From assembly GCF_041734735.1 (NCBI RefSeq), contig NC_134896.1:55856036-55920035 (forward strand): 64,000 bases of DNA, written 5' to 3'. Within the stretch, counting starts at the first letter, position 1, and every line of letters starts with the position of its first letter. Both the position numbers and the translations under genes were made by a program. Positions 59,501 to 64,000 of the stretch are shown one piece after another. Source of the DNA: Babylonia areolata (lineage: Eukaryota > Mollusca > Gastropoda > Neogastropoda > Buccinidae). The notes beneath the pieces are model-generated. The model made no database searches. It saw only the letters and a list, made by a program, of their open reading frames with translations, and had not been told where the DNA came from.

Positions 59501-60811
59501 ATCACACATACACACATATATGTACGCACGCACACACAAAAACACACGCGCGCACACGCACCACGCACACTCACACGCACACGCACACACACACACATTC
59601 ATTCACGAAAGCACATATCTAGAGTTGGCAAAAGATTCGTGTTTAGATCCTACATGCATAACACTGCAAGCAAGACAAGTGATGACTGTCACGAACAATA
59701 ATTAAAACTCATGATCTGCAACACAAACAAACTGTGATCACCGCTTTGTAAAACACGTGCGAATTATGTCCGGATGACTATAGTGGCTGATGCTGTGCTA
59801 AATTCAAGTTCGTGGGCTACACAATTGTGTGTGTGTGTGTGTGTGTGTGCCACACTTGTGAAGTTCAGAGTTCACGTTTCTGAACAGCCGAATGGTTAAT
59901 CAAAGCGTCGGCCCTTTCAGTAGGAGGGTCCTTGGTTCGAATCCATTTTGCGGCGCCTGGTGGGTTAAGGGTGGATTTTTTTTCTTTTTCTTTTTCCAGT
60001 CTCCCCGGTCAAAAGATTTGTCGACCTGCTGGTGTTTGAACCCCTTTCGTGTGTACACGCATGCAGAAGATCAAATACGCACGTTAAACATCCCGTAATC
60101 CATGTCAGCGTTTGGTAAGTTATCGAAACAAGAACGTACTCGGCAGGCACACCCCCGAAGAGTATCTCTAAAGCCTGTTGATTAGAAATAGGAAGCGCCG
60201 TGGCTACAGTTTTAGAGTTATGCATGCGTGTGAATGACTGGTGCGAAAGCGCTTTGATTTGCCTCTGCACAAGATTCAGCGCTATATAAATACCATTATT
60301 ATCATTATTATTATTATCAAAAGGGTGGAAGCTGAGGACTGGGCCCGGCCTTCTATCTTGAGCCCTAGATACAGTGGATGCTTCGACAGCCAGAACAAGG
60401 CGATGGGGCCTTTAACCTAATTTGAACCTCACGAAGAAGAATTCCTTGACCTACCCATCGGAGTCCACAGCAGTGATCAGAACAACGTAGGACCCAGCCT
60501 CCGTTTCCTTGGGTGTCCACGTCAGCTCAGTGGTAGCTTCCTCGCCGATCTGAGCAGGGGACGTAATCCGGGTCAACGCCAGCCCGGAAACTGGGGGGAC
60601 TGACGTCACTCGGAATGACGTGATCCTGAAGAAGGAATTGCACCACTTGTCTTATTGTTCAGGCTTGGTGGGCCTGCTTGGCAGGACACGTTCCAATCCT
60701 CTCTCCATGCAAAACGCATGGGTGTTTGATTAATCAGCCCTCTCTCTCTCTCTATATGTTAGTGTGTGTGTGTGTGTGTGCGTGTGTGTGCGTGCGTGCG
60801 TGCGTGTGTGC

Positions 60812-60892
<81 letters not shown>

Positions 60893-61591
60893 GGCCTGTT
60901 TTGTCGTGTAGTTAGTGTTTATCATTGGTACCTTGGTGTTTAGTGTCCAACTGTCTTCTTTCTTGTATATAAATCTCTATATTCATGTGTGTGTGTGTTT
61001 TTGTGTTTTTATTTTTTTTTTTTAATCAAATCATTGTCATTATCAATGTACCACTGCCTGTCTTATTACCCTGGTGAAATAAAAGTTCGTTTCGTTCGTT
61101 CTCTCTCTCCCTCTATCTCTCTCTTCCTCTCTCTCTCCCCCCTCTCTCTCTCTCTTCCAGAAGGCAGAGAGAAAGGCAGCAGACAGACAGACATACAAAC
61201 ACATAGACAGACAGACAAACGAACAGTCACCGACAGACAAGAAGGCAGGCTGACACTGAGAGAGAGAGAGAGGGAGAGAGAGAGAGAGAGAGGGAGAGAG
61301 AGGGAGAGGGAGAGAGAGTGAGAGAGAGAGAGGGGGGGGGAGAGAGAGAGGGAGATAGAGAGGGGGAGAGAGAGAGAGGGAGAGACAGAGGGAGAGACAG
61401 AGGGGGAGAGAGGGAGAGAGAGGGAGAGAGAGAGGGAGAAAAAAGAGAGAGGGAGAGAGAGGGGGGGAGAGAGAGAGGGGGGAGAAAAAGAGAGAGAGAG
61501 GGAGAAAAAGAGAGAGAGGGAGGGAGAGTGAGAGAGTGAGAAAGAGAGAGAGGGAGAGAGAGAGAGGGAGAAAAAGAGAGAGAGAGAGAGG

Positions 61592-61625
<34 letters not shown>

Positions 61626-63412
61626 CAGGCACTGAGACAGAGACAGACAGGCAGGCATACATACAAAATGGAGACAGACAAGCAGACAGTCACAGACAGA
61701 CAGACGAAGAGACAGGAAGGCAGACAGATAGACAGACAAACAGACAGCCACAGATAGACAGAGAGACAGACAGATAGCCACAGACAGACAGACAAACAGG
61801 TAGCCACAGACAGACAAACATAACCACAGACAGACAAACATAACCACAGACAGACAAACAGGTAGCCACAGACAGACAAACATAACCACAGACAGACAAA
61901 CAGGTAGCCACAGACAGACAAACATAACCACAGACAGACAAACAGGTAGCCACAGACAGACAAACATAACCACAGACAGATAGCCACAGACAGACAGACA
62001 AACAGGTAGCCACAGACAGACAAACATAACCACAGACAGACAAACAGGTAGCCACAGACAGACAAACATAACCACAGACAGATAGCCACAGACAGACAGA
62101 CAAACAGGTAGCCACAGACAGACAAACATAACCACAGACAGACAAACAGGTAGCCACAGACAGACAAACATAACCACAGACAGATAGCCACAGACAGACA
62201 GATAGCCACAGACAGACAGATAACCACAGACAGATAGCCACAGACAGACAGATAGCCACAGACAGACAGATAGCCACAGACAGACAGATAGCCACAGACA
62301 GACAGATAGCCACAGACAGACAGACAGATAGACTAACACATAGCCACAGACAGACAAACAGATAGCCACAGACAGACAAACAGACAGGAAGGCAGGCAGG
62401 CAGACAGACAAACAGATAGCCACAGACAGACACAGATAGACAAAAAGATAGCCACAGATAGACAAACAGATAGCCACAAACAGATAGCCACAGACAGACA
62501 GACAAACAGATAGCCACAGACAGACAGACAAACAGATAGCCACAGACAGACAAACAGACAGGAAGGCAGACAGACAGACAAACAGATAGCCACAGACAGA
62601 CAGATAGCCACAGACAGACAGGAAGGCAGGCAGATAAACAGACAGACAGATAGCCACAGACAGACAGGAAGGCAGGCAGATAAACAGACAGACAGATAGC
62701 CACAGACAGACAGACAAACAGATAGCCACAGACAGACAGGAAGGCAGGCAGATAAACAGACAGACAAACAGATAGCCACAGACAGACAGACAGACATGAA
62801 GGCAGGCATATAAACAGAAAGACAAACAGATAGCCACAGACAGACAGACAGACAGACATGAAGGCAGGCATATAAACAGAAAGACAAACAGATAGCCACA
62901 GACAGACAGACAGACAGGAAGGCAGGCAGATAAACAGACAAACAGATAGCCACAGACAGACAGACAGACGAGCAGACAGGAAGAAAAAGCAGGTAGACAG
63001 ACAGAAAGACAAACAGATAGCCACAGACAGGCAGACAGACAGACAAACGAACAGACAGGAAGGCAGACTGACAGACGAACAGACAGGAAGGCAGGGAGAT
63101 AGACAGAAAGACAAAGAGATAGACACAGACAGACAGACAAACGAACAGACAGAAAGGCGGACGGGCACGCGCGCGCGCACACACACACACACACACAAAC
63201 GAACAGGAAGGCAGGCAGACAGACAGACAGACAAGCGAACAGACAGGAAGGCAGACAGACAGACACAATTACCGTGCACTGTTTGTCTGAGGCTTGGCCC
63301 TCATGCCGACTTTGAGTTTAGAGCCGGTGTACACCCAAAACTTGGCCCCCTCCTCTGGACTGGGTGGAGTGAACCGAGGCGGCTGGTGGTCTGACACCAC
63401 CTTGATCAAAAA
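43927..63412 (-). CDS. Gene D: type I membrane protein, cadherin/Ig-like + EGF + mucin stalk (partial, 12 exons)
   Basis: Twelve exons from 63412 down to a TGA at 43927 join in phase to 2463 nt (820 residues plus stop). The amino end lies beyond the right edge. Order of parts: beta-sandwich-like repeats ending in SYVVLITAVDSDG and VVSVSDG (cadherin/dystroglycan-type or HYR-like sheets, inferred from the 'D-x-D/S-D-G' ends), two EGF modules (50780-50893, 48028-48144), a Thr-rich mucin stalk of about 408 residues (45999-47222), one helix (GGAMGGLIAVISSGLAAFF) followed by the stop-transfer KFCKR, and a 56-residue cytoplasmic tail rich in Pro, Ser and Thr. It should be a heavily O-glycosylated surface or adhesion protein. 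I recognise no named family. An alternative end is described at 45428. Confidence 0.82.
44110..45110. other. Gene D last intron, no further gene
   Basis: Mostly A/T-rich unique sequence. An irregular 'atcatcatcac' zone lies at 44930-45115 and a short CA tract at 44855. Confidence 0.5.
45115..45420 (+). mobile_element. SINE family B, 3' portion
   Basis: 'aactgaggtcctttgcccaa', 'gtgaaagaacttgtggtaac' and 'gagaaatctgctgtggccga' are family B body pieces. The tail has grown into a 'gtacagtacaat' simple repeat that ends next to the alternative stop of gene D. Confidence 0.65.
45427..45618 (-). other. Alternative (unspliced) end of gene D
   Basis: If the GTATGA donor at 45480-45485 is not used, the frame continues KRYDNHNSSHDPMRIMAQFE and stops with TAA at 45428-45430. 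That TAA lies inside an AATAAA hexamer (45427-45432, minus strand), so stop and cleavage signal would coincide. Just downstream is the tail of a SINE remnant. A shorter-tailed isoform is inferred, not shown. Confidence 0.4.
45486..45618 (-). CDS. Gene D exon: transmembrane helix
   Basis: 133 nt, phase 1 in and phase 2 out, acceptor TGTGGCCAG. It encodes GSGSSAKEEAGSSGGSTMTT, the helix VGGAMGGLIAVISSGLAAFF and the stop-transfer KFCKR. Small-xxx-small spacing (Gly-Gly-x-x-Gly-Gly) could favour helix packing. Donor ACG/GTATGA leads in phase to 44095-43927. Without that splice the frame runs on to a stop at 45428. Confidence 0.8.
45999..47222 (-). CDS. Gene D exon: Thr-rich mucin stalk
   Basis: 1224 nt in one open exon, phase 1 in and out, acceptor TCTTCTTCCAG and donor GCTG/GTGAGA. 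About 408 residues, mostly repeats of Thr-Thr-x-Thr-Pro-Thr with Gln (TQTTPTTTTQTTTPTTTTQT), flanked by less regular ends (MPPTTTTMTTPVTPTTTTLP and KPVPTTPIPMPTIVPAVTAS). Dense O-glycosylation is expected, giving a rigid stalk between EGF modules and membrane. The units vary (Thr/Gln runs of different length), so length polymorphism is likely. The opposite strand also reads open as a Val/Gly/Cys string, which is an artefact. Confidence 0.85.
47800..47860. repeat. Compound TA/GATA-like microsatellite
   Basis: 'atatatgcatatataaatat' and 'atatatagatatatgcacat'. It lies in the intron before the mucin exon. Confidence 0.85.
48028..48144 (-). CDS. Gene D exon: EGF module 2
   Basis: 117 nt, phase 1 in and out, acceptor TGTTTCTTCAG and donor ACAC/GTGAGT. 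It encodes DVDVCLSAPCRNGGRCRHRV, then NSFTCHCPPHFTGDLCET, a textbook EGF domain with six Cys. The Asp-Val-Asp start resembles a calcium-binding EGF, but the full calcium consensus is not complete. Confidence 0.9.
48395..48492 (+). mobile_element. SINE family B, short middle fragment
   Basis: 'aacaacccacggtaacaaag' and 'ctggcagactccggtagaca' resemble the 'acccacggcaacaaaagggt' block of family B. Short and diverged. Confidence 0.45.
48540..49300. repeat. Degenerate 'acaacacagat' repeat field
   Basis: Irregular units such as 'cacaacacagataaggcagt' merge into the ordered 41-bp array at 49300 and look like its old, diverged edge. Confidence 0.85.
49300..50779. repeat. 41-bp minisatellite carrying a 5' splice site, about 36 copies
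   Basis: Unit 'caccatcacgacacaacaca' plus 'gatcaagcagtacaacacac' plus 'g', with some short units. In gene D sense each unit contains GTGATG/GTGCGTGT, the same as the donor of the EGF-1 exon at 50774-50779. It fills most of the intron between the two EGF exons. Confidence 0.95.
50780..50893 (-). CDS. Gene D exon: EGF module 1
   Basis: 114 nt, phase 1 in and out, acceptor GATTTACAG. It encodes PCTHALCLSTALGQCQ, then TGCMCQSGFTGPQC and DD. Six Cys in EGF-like spacing with the closing C-x-C-x-x-G-F-T-G-x-x-C. The frame-fitting donor GATG/GTGCGT is shared with every unit of the 41-bp minisatellite in the following intron. Confidence 0.8.
50900..52410. other. Gene D intron, no supported feature beyond short repeats
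   Basis: CT and A runs near 51130-51170, 'ccaaccaaccaacc' near 51370, AC/AG-rich tetranucleotides at 51540-51600 and a GA tract at 52235-52275. A 126-codon minus-strand frame (51753-52130) was not recognised. Confidence 0.5.
52419..52477 (-). CDS. Gene D exon (59 nt)
   Basis: Acceptor ATTTTTTTTTTCAG and donor ACAG/GTAAGT, phase 2 in and phase 1 out. It encodes FVTKDVKDGVFVHIIIQGT, a final beta strand before the EGF modules. Confidence 0.78.
52690..54620. other. Gene D intron, unique sequence
   Basis: TA and GATA runs at 53375-53415, CACCAC and CT runs at 54265-54325 and a G-rich tract at 54420-54475. Nothing else is recognised. Confidence 0.5.
54631..54804 (-). CDS. Gene D exon: second sheet repeat
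   Basis: 174 nt, phase 2 in and out, acceptor GTTCAACAG and donor GATGG/GTGAGC. It encodes VTFQVQQTYFSPDPTYQVTG, then SYNGTAVSRVDLRLPPPLIA and GAVILVVSVSDG. It ends in the same Asp-Gly/phase-2 way as the exon at 60455, suggesting an exon-bounded repeat. Confidence 0.8.
54826..55495. repeat. About 49-bp minisatellite, 13-14 copies
   Basis: Unit 'gcaaccttttaactctttac' plus 'attcagtgacactggaaact' plus 'tcctatgga', variable length. It starts 22 bp upstream of the acceptor of the exon ending at 54804. Confidence 0.95.
55496..56357. repeat. Gene D intron with a (CA)n at 56280-56325
   Basis: Mostly unique sequence with a CA run of about 44 bp 35 bp from the donor of the exon at 56358. No other feature is seen. 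Confidence 0.8.
56358..56458 (-). CDS. Gene D exon
   Basis: 101 nt, phase 0 in and phase 2 out, acceptor TATGTGTGCAG and donor GCCC/GTGAGT. It encodes ESNLTFTNTNGDPLLCPFNM, then SCVLPVYIQNAMGP, with two Cys and N-glycosylation sites (NLT, NMS). Confidence 0.78.
56465..56605. repeat. (TA)n, (GATA)n and (GACA)n compound microsatellite
   Basis: 'atatatatatatatatatat', then 'gatagatagatagatagata', then 'cagacagacagata'. It lies next to the acceptor side of the exon ending at 56458. Confidence 0.95.
57480..57735 (+). mobile_element. Dispersed repeat (copy 2), unclassified, with terminal hairpin
   Basis: Body 'tgccaaatttggtgtcaact', then 'aaaatgtcaatgttaaagtt' and a CA-rich stretch. It ends with 'gactcactttgtttacacaa' followed by 'gggagtc', an imperfect inverted repeat. 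Related fragments lie at 26430 and possibly near 54195. Confidence 0.5.
57785..57807 (-). CDS. Gene D microexon (23 nt)
   Basis: Acceptor TGTTTTCAG and donor CCC/GTAAGT. With the phase-1 base from the 38-nt exon it reads Glu-Phe-Ala-Arg-Glu-Leu-Glu-Pro and leaves phase 0, exactly what the next exon needs. The other two frames do not bridge the neighbours. Confidence 0.68.
57987..58351 (+). mobile_element. SINE family A, complete copy with target-site duplication
   Basis: tRNA-like head, body with 'gatcaaatacgcacgtta' and 'ggcggggtaaaaacggtc', and a tail of AGA repeats. The 11-bp duplication AAACCCAATGC sits at 57976-57986 and 58352-58362. The copy lies in a gene D intron, antisense to the gene. 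Confidence 0.9.
58655..59195 (+). mobile_element. LINE 3' end (CR1/L2-like) with ATT-repeat tail
   Basis: One frame reads TSAARLVLRKKRSEHITPLL, QHLHWLPVSH, an in-frame TGA in place of Arg, IKYKISTLCY, then PSYLCGCLHLYTPSRSLRSA and CDWNELPLSLRQ, ending LKTHLFPK and a stop. The 3' UTR ends 'gcgctatataaataccatta' and (ATT)n. The protein end is well kept, so it is rather young. 5'-truncated. Confidence 0.82.
59256..59293 (-). CDS. Gene D small exon (38 nt)
   Basis: Acceptor GTGTCCCCAG, at the end of a long GT tract, and donor AAAG/GTATGT. Phase 2 in and phase 1 out. It encodes NEAERQLDVTVK, the last strand of the preceding repeat. Confidence 0.75.
59294..59608. repeat. (CA)n tract abutting a gene D acceptor
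   Basis: About 300 bp of CA with CACCACA and CACG variants, beginning 7 bp from the exon at 59293, so the acceptor's pyrimidine tract is GT-repeat derived. Confidence 0.95.
59880..60190 (+). mobile_element. SINE family A, 3'-truncated copy joined to a LINE tail
   Basis: The head (CCGAATGGTTAATCAAAGCG, then TTGGTTCGAATCC) and body match the other family A copies up to about 60165. The 'tatggctgcctacatggcgg' part is missing and a LINE 3' tail begins at about 60195. Confidence 0.8.
60193..60318 (+). mobile_element. LINE 3' tail (same family as 58655)
   Basis: 'gttttagagttatgcatgcg', 'gcgaaagcgctttgatttgc' and 'gcgctatataaataccatta' are almost identical to the last 110 bp of the LINE at 58655, followed by ATT repeats. 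It directly follows a truncated SINE. Confidence 0.8.
60455..60625 (-). CDS. Gene D exon: cadherin/Ig-like repeat
   Basis: 171 nt, phase 2 in and out, acceptor CCTTCTTCAG and donor GATGG/GTAGGT. It encodes ITSFRVTSVPPVSGLALTRI, then TELTWTPKETEAGSYVVLIT and AVDSDG. The 'L-T-W-T-P...G-S-Y...V-D-S-D-G' pattern is typical of cadherin-like/putative-Ig extracellular repeats. Confidence 0.83.
60755..60895. repeat. (GT)n microsatellite
   Basis: GT run of about 135 bp with CGTG variants, upstream of the gene D exon at 60455-60625 in gene sense. Confidence 0.97.
61250..61632. repeat. Polypurine (GA)n tract, about 380 bp
   Basis: Nearly unbroken G/A on the plus strand with GGGAGA and GAAAAAGA variants and rare T or C. 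Mirror-symmetric stretches could form triplex DNA. Long Ser/Leu frames opposite are artefacts. Confidence 0.97.
61635..63266. repeat. CAGA-based minisatellite, about 1.6 kb
   Basis: Tetranucleotide (CAGA)n with an inserted 'tagccacagacagaca' phrase. Typical unit 'gatagccacagacagacaga' with 'caaa', 'caggaaggcaggcag' and 'cataaac' variants. It ends next to the donor of the gene D exon at 63273. A 679-residue Cys/Leu/Ser/Val frame on the minus strand is a repeat artefact. Confidence 0.97.
63273..63412 (-). CDS. Gene D exon: first beta-sandwich segment in the window
   Basis: 140 nt, acceptor GTGGGGCAG and donor CACG/GTAATT, phase 2 out. It encodes FLIKVVSDHQPPRFTPPSPE, then FWVYTGSKLKVGMRAKPQTN. 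The donor lies next to the edge of the large CAGA-rich array. Confidence 0.78.
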
Positions 63413-63539
63413 CTGCCCCACGGATAAAAAGATAGAAAGAAAGAAAAAAAAAAACAAAAACGAGTTGTAATCCTCTGTCAATTTTGCGGTATTTCATGAC
63501 TGCCAATCTATTGAGCACAGTCAAGTATGTGTGAGTATC

Positions 63540-63735
63540 TGTGTGTGAGTGCGTCTGTGTGTGCGTGTGTTTGTGCACACTATTGTGTAGTAGTGGTAAG
63601 TGTGATAACAGTGGTAGTAGTAGTTTAATTTTACGTCATTTCATATATGTGATATTAGACGAATGTGTGTGTGTGTGTACGTGTGTGTGTGTATGTGTGT
63701 GTGTGTGTGTCTGTGTGACTGTGTGTGTATGTTGT
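63540..63735. repeat. GT-rich tracts
   Basis: (GT)n with GTGAGTGCGTCT interruptions at 63540-63580 and 63665-63730. Beyond them to 64000 I see no feature. Confidence 0.85.
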
Positions 63736-64000
63736 TTCACTCCTTTCTCTCAACCGCCTTGAAAAGGATCAGTCATCACGAGCATTAATTTTTTTTGTTA
63801 TCTGATTCAGATCGAACTGGGGAAAAAACCCAAAAAAAACAGAGACAGAAATTTGAGTTGGAATATTATTTGCATTACAACCAATAGTTTTCAGTTTCTG
63901 GCATGAATGCGTGCGAGCTGATCCATATATACTACACCACCACATCTGTTATCAATGAATAAAACAGGAACCTAAAACACAGTAATAAAAAAAGAACAAG

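Noticed and set aside
61227-63266. 679-residue minus-strand Cys/Leu/Ser/Val frame
   Set aside because: Translation of the CAGA array. Three long frames overlap on the same strand.
1-64000. LTR elements, endogenous viruses or Polinton-like elements
   Set aside because: No paired long terminal repeats, capsid, envelope, integrase or protein-primed polymerase motifs were seen. All reverse-transcriptase traces look like non-LTR LINEs.

Overview
The window looks like intron-rich nuclear DNA of a mollusc, most likely a caenogastropod snail. It contains no bacterial-style genes, operons or CRISPR array. The mollusc call rests on two tRNA-derived SINE families, one whose body includes a 'gatcaaatacgcacgtta' block and one whose body includes 'cgataaaccgaggtcc', which I recall from gastropod introns. 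It also rests on the abundance of micro- and minisatellites and on CR1/L2-like LINE tails. No species is claimed.

Four spliced genes can be assembled by hand, with splice sites and codon phases that agree from exon to exon. Gene A (minus strand, 374-5801, continuing off the left end) encodes the ligand-binding and channel core of an ionotropic glutamate receptor-like protein. Gene B (minus, 17149-32733, 12 coding exons) gives one uninterrupted frame of 704 codons for a Ser/Pro-rich, probably disordered protein that I do not recognise. Gene C (plus, about 38052-40879) is a small three-exon gene of about 190 codons, also unrecognised, with a perfect CRE palindrome about 110 bp upstream of its ATG. 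Gene D (minus, 43927-63412, continuing off the right end) encodes a type I membrane protein: extracellular cadherin/Ig-like sheets, two EGF modules, a Thr-rich mucin stalk of about 400 residues, one transmembrane helix and a short Pro/Ser/Thr-rich tail.

Layout: 1-5.8 kb gene A; 5.8-17 kb intergenic, with polypurine and SINE remnants; 17.1-32.7 kb gene B, with five minisatellites in its 3' flank and introns; 33-38 kb intergenic, with two LINE 3' fragments; 38-41 kb gene C; 41-43.9 kb intergenic, with SINE and a 63-bp minisatellite; 43.9-63.4 kb gene D, with very large tandem repeats in its introns. Nearly all of the longest open frames in the window are read-throughs of tandem repeats, not genes.

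The most unusual pattern is that several minisatellites start exactly at exon edges, and three of them appear to carry a copy of the neighbouring splice site in every unit: donors at 17.6-18.8 kb and 49.3-50.8 kb, an acceptor at 20.5-21.8 kb. Other points of note are a decayed tandem duplicate of a gene C exon, two alternative 3' ends for gene D (one with its stop codon inside an AATAAA), a phase-consistent 23-nt microexon, a SINE fused to a LINE tail, and about 95-bp direct repeats flanking a LINE fragment.
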